Shown: positions 13,264 to 22,914 of the stretch, in pieces | Layout: every line of letters begins with the position of its first letter | Position numbering within the stretch: the stretch's first letter is position 1 | DNA from: Lolium rigidum | Taxonomy: Eukaryota; Streptophyta; Magnoliopsida; Poales; Poaceae | Direction of reading: 5' to 3' | Length of the DNA stretch: 64,000 bases | Assembly (NCBI RefSeq): GCF_022539505.1 | Contig: NC_061512.1 | Span: 149,403,962 to 149,467,961, forward strand | The notes under the pieces: model-generated | Databases searched by the model: none | Told to the model about the DNA's origin: nothing | The model's input: only the letters and a program-made list of their open reading frames with translations | Program-made: the position numbers and the translations under genes

Positions 13264-14370
13264 ATGGCTTCTTCCTCGACGGTTGCCCTCGGCGTCATGC
13301 TCGGCGCTCCGCCGGCAACGAAGCTCACACGCTCCAACTTCCTTTTCTGGAAGACACTAGTGTTCCCCTCCATCCGCGGTGCCATGGTTATGGGTCTCCT
13401 TGAAGGTACTGACCGTGCACCTGCAAAACTCCTCCCTTCCAAGGACGCCGACGGCAAGGACATCACCATCGCCATGCGTATGCTGCATGGATGGCGTGCG
13501 ACCAAGCGGTTGTGAGCTACCTGCTGCAGTCGCTCTCGCCTGAGCTTCTCGCCCACGTCTTCGGCCTTGAGACCACCGAAGCCGTCTGGAACGCCATCAC
13601 GCGCATGTTCTCCACCACGTCTCCTGTCAAGGTGAACGCGTTGCGAGGAGCTCTCAACAACACCAAGAAGGCCTCCATGACTATGGCGCAATTTTTCGCC
13701 AAGATGAAGGGCTATGCATCCGAGCTGGTTGCCTTCCGCAAAACCCTCGATGAGAGTGAACTCATCACATATCTTCTCAATGGCCTTGACGGGACATACA
13801 ATGACACCGTCGCATCCGCAAATGGACAACCTGGTATCAATGTTGATGAATTATACAATCAGTTAACTGCTCATGATCTTCGTCATTCCATGCTCCAGGA
13901 CACAGGCGATAGCTTCACTTCCTCTGTCAACCTGGTTCGTCGTGGCCAGGGTGACACACGCTCTCGTGGACGCGCTGACGATGATGAACGCGGCCCTCGT
14001 GGCCGTGGCGACGGTGGCTACCGCCGCGATGCTGACTGTGTGATGATGATCGTGGTTACCGCCGTGATGATGACCGTGCACCACGCCGTGATGATGATCG
14101 TGGCAATGGCAATCGCCGCGATCGCGATGACGATCGTGGTCCCTATGGCCGTGGCGATCATCGTGATGATGGTGGCTCCGTACGCCGCTGTGATGACTCC
14201 ACTTGGCGTCGTCGTGATGATGGTCCTCGACGTGATGGTGGTCGCCGCCGCCAGTCCCGTGCCCCCACTCCGTTTGTTGATGTTACCTGTCAAATTTGTA
14301 CTATTCATGGCCATCCCGCAAACGAGTGTTGGTGGCGCTATCAAGACCGCAACAAGGAGGACTCCGATGA
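13264..14370 (+). pseudogene. gag of the 105-bp-LTR Copia, broken by frameshifts
   Basis: Translation opens at 13264 with MASSSTVALGVML and includes the N-terminal gag motif NFLFWKTLVFPSIRGAMV. Near 13490 the frame shifts, and the UBN2/Retrotran_gag core continues (VSYLLQSLSPELLAHVFG ... KMKGYASELVAFRKTLDE). Near 14035 it shifts again inside an Arg/Asp-rich basic tail. The third frame carries a zinc knuckle CQICTIHGHPANEC (C-X2-C-X4-H-X4-C) at about 14288-14329. The protein would package element RNA into particles. With two frameshifts it cannot make a full product, although each part is well preserved, so the damage is recent. Confidence 0.88.
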
Positions 14371-14374
14371 TGAA

Positions 14375-14683
14375 GTGAAGTGCCAGGACAAATCTTCCAA
14401 TGTCGCCTCTTATGGAGTTGACACGAACTGGTATCCCGACACCGGTGCCATGGACCACATCACTAGCGAGCTGAGCAAACTCACCACCCATGAGAAGTAC
14501 AAGGGCCGCGACAATGTTCACACGGCCAATGGTCATGGTATGCAAATCTCTCATGTTGGTCATTCAGTTTTGCATACCCCATATAGTTCTTTGCATCTAA
14601 ACAACATTCTACATGTTCCAAGTGCCTCTAAAAACTTGCTTTCTGTTCATAAACTTACACTTGACAATGGGCGTTTTCATTGA
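14375..14683 (+). pseudogene. Copia aspartic protease segment, ends in a premature stop
   Basis: It lies in the same frame as the zinc knuckle. The catalytic motif is WYPDTGAMDHITS, with Asp-Thr-Gly intact. The linker that follows (NNILHVPSASKNLLSVHKL) is the conserved protease-to-integrase region. A TGA at 14681-14683 ends the frame. The [11 protein letters not shown] motif that normally leads into integrase continues just after it in another frame, and a further shift near 14800 joins the pol frame. Confidence 0.88.
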
Positions 14684-14787
14684 GTTTCATCCTTTTTTTT
14701 CTTTTTGATTAAGGATCAGATCACCAGGGAGGTTCTGTTTAAGGGTCCATGTCTTGGTGGTCTTTACCCTCTACTTCCAGTTTATAG

Positions 14788-17700
14788 TGGGGGCGCAAGG
14801 AAGCCTTCATCACAATAAAGCCATCTTCATCCACATGGCATCGTGGTCTAGGCCATCCATCCTCCTTTGTGGTGCATCAAATAATTAGGAAAAATGAACT
14901 CCCTTATTCGCCAGAAATAAATCCCTATGTCTGTGATGCTTGTCAGTTAGCTAAGAGTCACCAGTTGCCATACCCTGTATCTACTAGTGTCTCTACAGAT
15001 CCTCTTGAACAAGTGTTTTCTGATGTATGGGGCCCAGCACCTGCTTCTGCTGGTAAATATGTGTATTATGTCAGTTTTATTGATGATTTTAGCAAGTTCA
15101 CCTGGATTTATTTGCTTAAGAAACATTCTGAAGTGTATCAAGTTTTTCTCAACTTTCAGCAGTATGTTGAACGAAAGTTTGAAAGAAAAATTAAAACTAT
15201 GCAAACTGATTGGGGTGGTGAATATGAAAAACTCAACAGTTTCTTTCAAAAAGTTGGCATAGTTCATCATGTCTCATGTCCACATGCTCATCAACAAAAT
15301 GGTTCCGCTGAACACAAACATCGTCATATAGTTGAAGTTGGTTTGTCCCTTTTAGCCAATGCCTCTATGCCACTAAAATTTTGGGATGAAGCTTTTCTCA
15401 CTACCACCTTCTTGATAAACCTTCCCCCTAGCAAACTCATCAATTTTGAGACACCAGTTGAGCGTCTCATGAACACCAAACCCAACTATGAGTCCCTTCG
15501 TGTTTTTGGTTGTGCTTGTTGGCCAAATCTTAGGCCCTACAACAAACGAAAACTTGCTTTTCGATCTACACGTTGTGTTTTCCTTGGGTATAGCCCCCTT
15601 CACAAAGGTGTCAAATGTCTTGATGTTAAGAATGGTCGTGTCTATATCTCTCGTGATGTTGTGTTTGATGAGCTAGTTTTTCCCTTTGCTGAACTTCATC
15701 CTAATGCTGGCCGTCGCCATCGCAATGACATTCTTTTACTTCCCACTGATGCATCTTCATCTACTTCCACTATTGGGGATGCACAAACTCATGACTACAT
15801 GTCTTTGCCTATTGTGCCTGTTGTTGCTAACCATGACCAGGTACATCACGAAGATGCAGTTTACGATGATAGTGCTTCTGATTCTGATCATTCTGATGAA
15901 AATTCCGCTGCAAATGACCAAGAAATGGCTCCGGTAGAGCAAGAGCAAGATCCTGCCCCGTCTACACCACCACGGGGCAACGCCGACGCGCGATCCCAGG
16001 TGGATTTGCCATCCTCCTCGGATCAGCCGCTGTCTGATTCTCCTGGCCCCGCCAATGATTGGTTGCCAGCCCGTGACAGCGACGCCGCGTCAGCCAGCGA
16101 TGTCGCGCCCTGTCTGCTGCCGCCACGCGTCCACGCCAGCACTTCTCCCGCGTCGCCTCTTCCGCTCCACGCCGAGCCATCGCAGGAGGCACATGCTCCT
16201 GCCTCCCCTACAGCGGCCACGCCCCCGACAGGCGATGCTACGGCGATCCCATCCGTGCCCGCTCCGCCTGCACCTGCTGCTTCGACAGCCCCTACTGCGG
16301 GATCTTCTACAGCAACAGCGCCTATGGTCTCCTCTGCGTCAGGTATGCGTACACGCCTACAGAAAGGTATCTGTCAGCCCAAAATTTATAAGGATGGTAC
16401 TGTGCGCTATGGATTACTCACATCTGCAGGAGAACCTCAACATTTGTCTGAAGCTCTCTCACATCCTCAATGGCGTGTTGCAATGGAGGACGAATACAAT
16501 GCTCTTTTGAACAATAATACATGGCACCTTGTTCCTCCTGCTAAGCACAAGAACTTGATTGACTGCAAATGGGTATATCGCATCAAAAAAAATTCTGATG
16601 GCACTGTTGATAGGTATAAAGCTCGTCTCGTTGCAAAGGGATTCAAGCAAAGGTTTGGCATTGATTATGAAGATACCTTCAGCCCTGTTGTTAAAATAGC
16701 TACCATTCGCACTGTTCTGGCCCTTTCTGTTTCCAGAGGCTGGAGTCTTCGGCAGCTAGATGTCAAGAACGTGTTCTTACATGGTGTTCTGGAAGAGGAA
16801 ATTTACATGCGACAACCCCCTGGTTTTAAAAATCCTGATGCTCCAACTTACATATACAGGCTTGATAAAGCGCTATATGATCTGAAGCAGGCCCCTCGTG
16901 CTTGGTTCTCACGGCTGAGTTCCAAGCTCAATGATCTTGGTTTTATTCCCTCCAATACTGATACATCTCACTTTATATATCACAAGTCTACCATTATGAT
17001 CTATGTTCTGGTCTATGTTGATGACATTATTGTGACCAGTTCCTCTGATGCAACCATAGATATCCTTCTCAAGGAACTCAATGTTCATTTTGCCATAAAG
17101 GATCTTGGTGACTTGCACTTCTTCCTTTGTATTGAGGTGACACGTTCTTCCCATGGACTGGTTCTCACACAACACAAATATGCTACTGATCTTCTTGAAA
17201 AAGTTGGTATGAAAGACTGCAAGGCCTCGCCCACCCCACTCTCCTCCACGGATAAGCTATCTCTCACTGAGGGGGAACCACTGGGCATTGAAGATAGCAC
17301 AAAATATCGTAGCATTGTGGGAGCCCTTCAGTATCTCACATTGACTCGTCCAGATATATCATTTTCAGTCAACAAAGTGTGTCAATATTTACATACTCCT
17401 ATGACATCTCATTGGACTGCAGTTAAGAGGATTCTTCGTTATGTGTCCAATACTGCCCATTTTGGTATTACATTTCAGAGATCACGTTCTATGTTGCTAA
17501 GTGCTTTTACAGATGCAGACTGGGCAGGAGATTTAGATGACAGAAGATCCACCGGAGGTTTTGCCATTTTCGTTGGACCAAATCTGGTCTCATGGAGTTC
17601 TCGAAAACAACCAACAGTGTCTAGATCAAGTACAGAAGCAGAATACAAGGCTCTAGCCAATGCTACAACTGAACTCATTTGGGTTGAGTCCCTGCTTCGT

Positions 17701-17970
17701 GAGCTTGGTGTACGACTAACAGAAAGGCCTTATTTATGGTGTGACAACTTAGGTGCTACGTTTCTGTCTGCAAATCCAGTCTTCCATGCACACACCAAGC
17801 ATATTGAAATAGATTTTCATTTTGTTCATGAAAGAGTGGCAAGGAGACAGCTTGACATCAAGTTCATCTCAAGTAAAGACCAAGTAGCAGATGGGTTTAC
17901 CAAAGCTCTTCCTATTGTACGCTTACAGGAATTTAGACGTAATCTAAATCTTCATAGAAGTTTAGATTAA
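14788..17970 (+). CDS. Copia pol: integrase, reverse transcriptase, RNase H
   Basis: The frame is open from the stop at 14785-14787 to TAA at 17968-17970. [11 protein letters not shown] (about 14836) and CDAC form the integrase zinc site. The integrase catalytic triad appears in [15 protein letters not shown] and [15 protein letters not shown] low-complexity Pro/Ala/Ser linker separates it from reverse transcriptase, which keeps [18 protein letters not shown] and the active site LVYVDDII (about 17010-17035). RNase H keeps [16 protein letters not shown] and WCDN, then ends DGFTKALP. All catalytic acids are visible. It would copy element RNA into DNA and insert it. Expression as a polyprotein is blocked by the lesions upstream, so its enzymes may be usable only in trans, if at all. 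Confidence 0.93.
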   Translation, partial: WGRKEAFITIKPSSSTWHRGLGHPSSFVVHQIIRKNELPYSPEINPYVCDACQLAKSHQLPYPVSTSVSTDPLEQVFSDVWGPAPASAGKYVYYVSFIDDFSKFTWIYLLKKHSEVYQVFLNFQQYVERKFERKIKTMQTDWGGEYEKLNSFFQKVGIVHHVSCPHAHQQNGSAEHKHRHIVEVGLSLLANASMPLKFWDEAFLTTTFLINLPPSKLINFETPVERLMNTKPNYESLRVFGCACWPNLRPYNKRKLAFRSTRCVFLGYSPLHKGVKCLDVKNGRVYISRDVVFDELVFPFAELHPNAGRRHRNDILLLPTDASSSTSTIGDAQTHDYMSLPIVPVVANHDQVHHEDAVYDDSASDSDHSDENSAANDQEMAPVEQEQDPAPSTPPRGNADARSQVDLPSSSDQPLSDSPGPANDWLPARDSDAASASDVAPCLLPPRVHASTSPASPLPLHAEPSQEAHAPASPTAATPPTGDATAIPSVPAPPAPAASTAPTAGSSTATAPMVSSASGMRTRLQKGICQPKIYKDGTVRYGLLTSAGEPQHLSEALSHPQWRVAMEDEYNALLNNNTWHLVPPAKHKNLIDCKWVYRIKKNSDGTVDRYKARLVAKGFKQRFGIDYEDTFSPVVKIATIRTVLALSVSRGWSLRQLDVKNVFLHGVLEEEIYMRQPPGFKNPDAPTYIYRLDKALYDLKQAPRAWFSRLSSKLNDLGFIPSNTDTSHFIYHKSTIMIYVLVYVDDIIVTSSSDATIDILLKELNVHFAIKDLGDLHFFLCIEVTRSSHGLVLTQHKYATDLLEKVGMKDCKASPTPLSSTDKLSLTEGEPLGIEDSTKYRSIVGALQYLTLTRPDISFSVNKVCQYLHTPMTSHWTAVKRILRYVSNTAHFGITFQRSRSMLLSAFTDADWAGDLDDRRSTGGFAIFVGPNLVSWSSRKQPTVSRSSTEAEYKALANATTELIWVESLLRELGVRLTERPYLWCDNLGATFLSANPVFHAHTKHIEIDFHFVHERVARRQLDIKFISSKDQVADGFTKALPIVRLQEFRRNLNLHRSLD

Positions 17971-17977
17971 GGGGGGC
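17968..17977 (+). other. Polypurine tract of the 105-bp-LTR Copia
   Basis: AAGGGGGG overlaps the pol stop codon and ends one base (C) before the 3' LTR at 17978, the normal place for the plus-strand primer. Confidence 0.8.
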
Positions 17978-18082
17978 TGTTAGACAACATGTATACCGTA
18001 TAATGTACGCCATGGTAGAGGCTTTTTCTACCCTATATAAACACGTAACACGAGCCAGGGAGAGACATCGTTTCTGCCCATA
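17978..18082 (+). repeat. 3' LTR of the 105-bp-LTR Copia
   Basis: It matches the 5' LTR at 101 of 105 positions, with the same TGTTAG start and CCCATA end, followed by the CACCT duplication. Confidence 0.93.
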
Positions 18083-18087
18083 CACCT

Positions 18088-18621
18088 AAGCGGCGGTCTC
18101 TGTGGTGGAGGAAAGGCTGCCTCTGTTGAAGGTAGGGTAATGGCAGAGGCGTGGCTGAGAAAGAGAACCGCCGAGTGAAATTTTTAAAGGAGTAAACGGA
18201 CTTCTCAAATTTAGAGGAGTAAAAGTGCTCTTCTAAAGTTTGAGGTTTCTAACTGAACACCTATGTTTGGAGGAGTAATTTCTTTTTGTCTAGAAATCAA
18301 ACTATTGAAAGACAAACATTTGGCATAGTTCAAATACAATGAAATAACATGTTTAGGAGGGAATAAAAATTAAGTTTTCAATCAAATAAAATTAAAGCCA
18401 AACACATGGCAGGGTTCAAATTCAACGAATGATGAGAATAGTTCAAACACAACTAGGCAGCTAACGGCCTCCGAACATCATCATTTAAAATGATGGCCAT
18501 GGCCATCTCGACGTCGTTGTCATCATCCTCCTCCGGCGATGAGTCGTCCATGATGTACTCCCCGAGCCTCTTCATCTACACGACGGTCGAGGTCAAATTT
18601 GCAAACGAAAACAAAGTTTGC
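18088..18621. other. Relic of an unclassified element, left of a nested insertion; no gene
   Basis: It continues at 20857-21405 once the 18622-20851 element is removed. It holds repeated GGAGTAA-type phrases and a GATGATG-rich patch near 18480-18560 but no open frame of note. It may be the left part of the DNA element whose right end is near 21405. Confidence 0.4.
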
Positions 18622-18797
18622 TATTAGAGTATATTTGGTAGTTATAGATTACACGGGATTGTTTTAGGATTGTTTCCATATTCTCCCTAGGAGGTTTCTT
18701 AGCTTCCAAGTCTTGTACTCTATATATACTCACCCATGAGGTGCAATACAACATCCATCATATTCCGCCAATCTCTCTCCCTCTCTATCCTTCTACA
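18622..18797 (+). repeat. 5' LTR of the non-autonomous element
   Basis: It starts TATTAGAG and ends CCTTCTACA. A TATA box (CTATATATACTC) lies near 18720. Both LTRs begin TA instead of TG. Confidence 0.92.
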
Positions 18798-18809
18798 TGG
18801 TATCAGAGC
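18798..18809 (+). other. Primer binding site for initiator Met-tRNA (non-autonomous element)
   Basis: TGGTATCAGAGC directly abuts the 5' LTR and is a perfect match to the usual plant Copia primer site. Confidence 0.93.
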
Positions 18810-20559
18810 GGCACGCTCCTTGACCTAGCCGTTGTGCAAGCTTCCGCGCCGCGCCGCTCCCGGGGATGTCGATCTCCATGATCTACTCTGTGGGCCGTGC
18901 AACCGGTATGAGGGTTTGTCCGCCGATCGGTTGATCCGCTGCCCTCGAGTCTTTTTTTCCAATCCGTAGATTGGTTTTCTTTTTGCTCCGCCGGTCGCTC
19001 GACCGGCGTTTTCTTCGGTTTACCGATCATAGATCGGATTGAGTCGCCCACCGCCGCCGTCACCGCGCGCCTCTACTCCGACAACGGCATCGATCTATAC
19101 CGGCCATCTTCATCAACCGCGCGGCACAGCCGCACGCGTCACACACGGGACGCCTACGTGCGACGCAGCAGGCTGTCTCGCCCGCACGGTCTCCATCGCC
19201 GGTCCGTCTTCGCCGTCATCGCCCGGGACATCACCGACAACGTCGCCAACGACTCCAATCTGCGGCACGTCGTCCACGCCATGGCGCGTACAGCGCCGCC
19301 GTCGGTCTGATCAACCGACCGCGCGCACGTCTCCGCCAAGCACGTCCCCGAGCACGCGCCTACCACCGATCGAGCTACGGGTTGCCGCTGCGTCGCCCCT
19401 TCGGGTCGCAGCGCCGCCGCCTTTGGTCCACGCTGCTAGCCAACGACGCGCCTTCTGAGGCGCGTACATCGCTGGTGGCGTCCCGCCGCTGCACCGACTC
19501 GCGCCCTGCAGCTACGCCAGCCCCTCAGGCCGTGGCGTCGCCGCACGCGGTCACCTTCGCCGTCCCCCGCGCGTCGATGTCCGAGGCCACCACAGCGCCG
19601 CCCCTTCGGCGCGGGTCGCCTCCATCCGCGCATGGTCTTCGTCACGCCGCTGGGTCTTCCTCGCCTACTTCGTGTACCGCCGCCGCGCCCCCACCCCAGG
19701 TCGCCGCTGGGCTCGCCAACCTCTTCAGGTTGCGCTGGGCTCGCCGACTACCGCAACGCCCGTCTAGGCGTCCAGCTTGACCACCCCTGGTCACCGCTGG
19801 GTTCGCCGCCTTCTACGTCTTCGTACACTACAGCTTCGCCGCCAGCGTCCTCGCCTCTTCCCCGACTACGTCACCTGCTACTCTACTCCGACACCCGTCA
19901 TCGAGACTCGCCTCTTCCCCGACTACACCACCTGCTCCTCTTCTCCGACACCCGTCGTCGAGACCTCCTCTACTAGTCTACTCCGACATGGCGCGCACTT
20001 TGTAATGTTCCCTACCCTCGCATGCCCGGTACCGGCAACACCGGAAGTGCCTTCGTCCCCGACACGTTCCCGAGTCTGGCAAACTCGCGTCGGACGTCTC
20101 GTCTTCATCGGCTTCGACAACGTCTTCTTCGGCATCGCCTCTACGACTGCCTCGACTGCGTCACCGACTTCTTCTATGTGTACTCGGTTCTGGCAAAACC
20201 GAAGTATGCCTTCGTCCCTGACGTGCGCCTGGTTCTGGCAAAACTAGGGCCGCACCTCGTCCTCGACGGCTCGGACTGCATCGACTTCGGCATCGACCAT
20301 CTCCACGACTGCCTCGACGCGTCTCCGTCACTCTCCTCGCGCACTATGCTCTTGCGGCTTCATGTGCGGCTACCTCGACACCGGCACCCGACGACGACAT
20401 CGACCACGGCATCCCCTCGCGCGGCTACCCTGACCAAGGTTGCACCACCCAACGCTCTCGGCTCCCTCGACATCGGCACAAGGGCTACCACCTCGCCTGC
20501 GCCTCACCAGCTTACTCTACAGTCCAAGCATCCGCGACGCAACTCCGTCCACGACGCTC

Positions 20560-20675
20560 CCGCTATGACTGCGGGGGAGTGTCAGCCCGTTGGTTCCTAC
20601 CTTCGGCTTCTCTTCAGTCTGACCGTCCGCGACGCTACTGTTGTTCATGTCGCTACCGCTACGACTGCGGGGGAG
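20560..20675 (+). repeat. Duplicated polypurine-tract region of the non-autonomous element
   Basis: ATGACTGCGGGGGAGT near 20564-20580 is repeated as ACGACTGCGGGGGAGT just before the 3' LTR (about 20660-20676), with related sequence (CGTCC.CGACGCT) preceding both. Only the second is followed by an LTR, so the first is a decoy or relic tract. Confidence 0.6.
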
Positions 20676-20851
20676 TATTAGAGTATATTTGGTAGTTATA
20701 GATTACACGGGATTGTATTAGGATTGTTTCCATATTCTCCCTAGGAGGTTTCTTAGCTTCCAAGTCTTGTACTCTATATATACTCACCCATGAGGTGCAA
20801 TACAACATCCATCATATTCCGTCAATCTCTCTCCCTCTCTATCCTTCTACA
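20676..20851 (+). repeat. 3' LTR of the non-autonomous element
   Basis: It is identical to the 5' LTR except for two substitutions (near 20717 and 20822), and is followed by the TTTGC duplication. Confidence 0.92.
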
Positions 20852-20856
20852 TTTGC

Positions 20857-21405
20857 AAAAAAAAATTGGCTAGAAATTCTCACCTAGCCTCTCGGTGGAA
20901 AACCCGATGGGTGGAGGAGGTGATGAGGGTGGCCGGATGGTCGTCGGATGGGGAAGAGGGAAGCATCGAGGGCGACGGTCCTGGCCTTCTACCTCTCCCA
21001 GCCTTCTGTGGCTCCCAGTTGCGATGAATCGAGGCAGACGGAGGCCGATTTGGAAGAAATTGGGGCGGCGGCCGGTGGAAACTCGATGCCTTCGTTGATT
21101 CCAGAGACGGTGAGATGCGGCGAGCGGCGGAGAGGTGGCCTGGAGGGCGACGCATGGACCTGGGTAGGGGCGGCAGGGTATGGCGGTCACCGGCGGCGAC
21201 GCTGGCGGGAATGGGTGTGGCGGGGGTGGAGGCGGGAGTTTTTCTCAAAAGTGGTGGCTGACTCATAAAAATACTCCTCCGCGGCCTCCAACTCCTAAAC
21301 TTTTTCTTGTCCTACCGTTTTGTACTTCGGTTGGGTGCATCTCTTACTGACTTTTACTTCTCTAACCAGTTTTTGAGGATCGGTTAGAGATGCCCTTAGA
21401 TGTGA
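20857..21405. other. Right part of an unclassified DNA-element relic
   Basis: This GC-rich stretch ends in an AT-richer tail with GGTTAGAGATGCCC followed by TTA (about 21388-21404). That resembles the TAA-flanked GGGCATCTCTAACC terminus of grass Harbinger-type elements read on the minus strand. No matching left end was found, so class and extent are uncertain. Confidence 0.4.
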
Positions 21406-21540
21406 AAGGATCTTTCTATAAAATGAACGAGGGTTGGTGGAGGATCGGGAAATCAGCCCTTGGAAGACGATCTAACGGTCCAGATTAGGATTTTGAGATT
21501 TGCAGCAAGTAGTGCATTTGCACCTGATACGTTCCCTATT

Positions 21541-21718
21541 GCGGTAGCCAATGCACTGATTGGAAATAGTCTGTGACACAGCCGTATCTCTCATAGGCAT
21601 TGCTCCCATCTCATATGGGGATGGCATCACACCTCCAAAACCATGCATACCAGGATCATGCATGCCGCGTCCACTTGCAATATGTAACAGCAACACTGAT
21701 GGATTTCAGAGTAACATA
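21541..21718 (-). pseudogene. Fragment of a poly(A)-binding protein gene (exon 8 and part of intron 7)
   Basis: It matches 51830-52045 in the intact gene on the same strand. On the minus strand it reads [20 protein letters not shown] and [12 protein letters not shown], against [20 protein letters not shown] and [12 protein letters not shown] in the gene. A run of about 35 bp coding for the [12 protein letters not shown] stretch is missing. Similarity continues across the intron 7 acceptor into intron sequence (CTCTGAAATCCATC against CTCTGAAATTCATC), so the source was genomic DNA, not spliced mRNA. There is no promoter, start or other exon nearby, so it is not functional. Confidence 0.88.
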
Positions 21719-21719
21719 G

Positions 21720-22102
21720 GTGTGGTATTACACAATTAAACCATGGATCGTCTGGACTTGACGGTTCGAAGGACAAAATGGCTGGTCCAGCTCCCCGCGT
21801 ATGTATTTCCGACCGTGTAAACGTTTTTTTTTTTTGGCACCTCAGTACTGCAGAACCCTATCAGAATAGTTTCGAATTAGACTATACTTACATTTTAAGT
21901 TTCATGGTCTCCGCGTACTAAATTACAGGCCTTTCGAAAACGTACGGTATTCCTTCGGACTTTCATAATAAAGTTGTATTTTTTTCTCAAGCTACATATT
22001 TTCGAATTTCGGTAGGTAATTTAACATGCATATAAGTACGTGTGTTCTTTACATGCGAAAAGTTTTATCCAAATTTCTGAAAAGACATACCTGCAGATTT
22101 TT
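21720..22102. other. Intergenic sequence without a recognised gene
   Basis: AT-rich sequence between the gene fragment and the LINE tail, with only short chance frames and one T-run. No element ends were recognised. Confidence 0.5.
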
Positions 22103-22902
22103 TTAAAAAGGGCAAAAGACTCGCCCTACTCTATTAATTAAGAAAAAGAGTTTGGACAAGAGTCGGAATACACCCCGATTACAAAGGCCGCTATTCTCGC
22201 GGCATCAAATTACTCATATATTTGTCACCCGCTAACACCCAAAGCCTAGCTTCTAAATTAATCTTATTGAAGAGGCATTCCTTTCATTCCAAACTTCAAA
22301 AGGCTCCTTTCATTCCTGAACACCCGGGCATTCCTTTCATTCCAAACTTCCCAAGGCACAAGGAGGGTGAAAGAAGCCAAGTGTTTCCGCTTTGTCATCG
22401 TACTCCACGAAGAGTGGAGGGGGTGGTAGGCCAAATGTTGAGATCTAGAGCTTGGCGACCAAGCCACTCCTTGAGAAGCCCCCAAAGCCTAATGGTGTAT
22501 CGGCAATTGACAAGGAGATGGTCCACGGATTCCATCACCCGCTTGCAAAGAGGATAATTCCCACAATTGGGCCAACCTCTCTTTTCAAGACGATCATTAG
22601 TTCAAAGACGCTTTTGTAGCGCAAGCCAAACGAATAACTTGATCTTAGGTGGGGCCTAAAGTTTCCAAACCGAAGAGGCAACGGGGGGTGAGACTGCCCA
22701 AAAAAATTGGGCTTTGTAGGCCGAACTAGAAGAGTATTGGCCATTTTCGGTGAGGTTCCAATTGATCTCATCCTTAACATCCTCGTGGAGGGTAATGTCT
22801 GCGAGCTTGGTACAAAGGAAAATGTATTGTCGGATATGATCAATGGTGAAGTCTGTGTCCATGTTGATTTTGGAAATCCATGTTGATTTTGGAGGGTAAT
22901 GT
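22103..22902 (-). mobile_element. 5'-truncated L1-type LINE tail (800 bp)
   Basis: The flanks carry the 12-bp duplication CTGCAGATTTTT (22091-22102 and 22903-22914). The poly(A) side is the T-run at the left, so the element reads right to left. Broken frames on the minus strand resemble the zinc-binding end of LINE reverse transcriptase (for example NERNARVFRNERS near 22320-22360) and match the better preserved LINE at 35027-36369 in arrangement. A 26-bp near-duplicate (CCATGTTGATTTTGG...) lies at its 5' end. It is inactive. Confidence 0.8.
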
Positions 22903-22914
22903 CTGCAGATTTTT

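Larger units (their letters stand above)
12823..18082 (+). mobile_element. Complete Copia retrotransposon with 105-bp LTRs
   Basis: Two LTRs of 105 bp (12823-12927 and 17978-18082) differ at 4 positions. The element is flanked by the 5-bp duplication CACCT (12818-12822 and 18083-18087). A primer site for initiator methionine tRNA and a G-rich polypurine tract lie just inside the LTRs. The internal order is gag, zinc knuckle, protease, integrase, reverse transcriptase, RNase H, which is the Copia order. The LTRs are very short for plants. With the usual grass LTR rate of 1.3e-8 per site per year, 3.8% divergence means about 1.5 million years, very roughly. Protein style suggests the Ivana/Hopscotch side of Copia, but that is a guess. 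Confidence 0.95.
18622..20851 (+). mobile_element. Non-autonomous Copia-like LTR element (2230 bp)
   Basis: LTRs of 176 bp (18622-18797 and 20676-20851) differ at only 2 positions. The flanks carry the 5-bp duplication TTTGC (18617-18621 and 20852-20856). A perfect primer site TGGTATCAGAGC follows the 5' LTR and a G-run (GCGGGGGAG) precedes the 3' LTR. The 1.9-kb interior is GC-rich and has no gag core, protease, integrase or reverse transcriptase, so it must have been mobilised by another element. Divergence of 1.1% suggests an insertion near 0.4 million years ago. Long frames inside are GC-driven and show no known motif. Confidence 0.93.

Noticed and set aside
15962..16510. Alternative-frame ORFs within the Copia pol linker
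   Set aside because: Shadows of the Pro/Ala/Ser-rich linker of the real pol frame.
19039..20681. Frames of up to 219 codons in the non-autonomous LTR element as a captured gene
   Set aside because: They overlap each other in different frames, are GC-driven and low in complexity, and none matches gag, pol or a host domain by eye.
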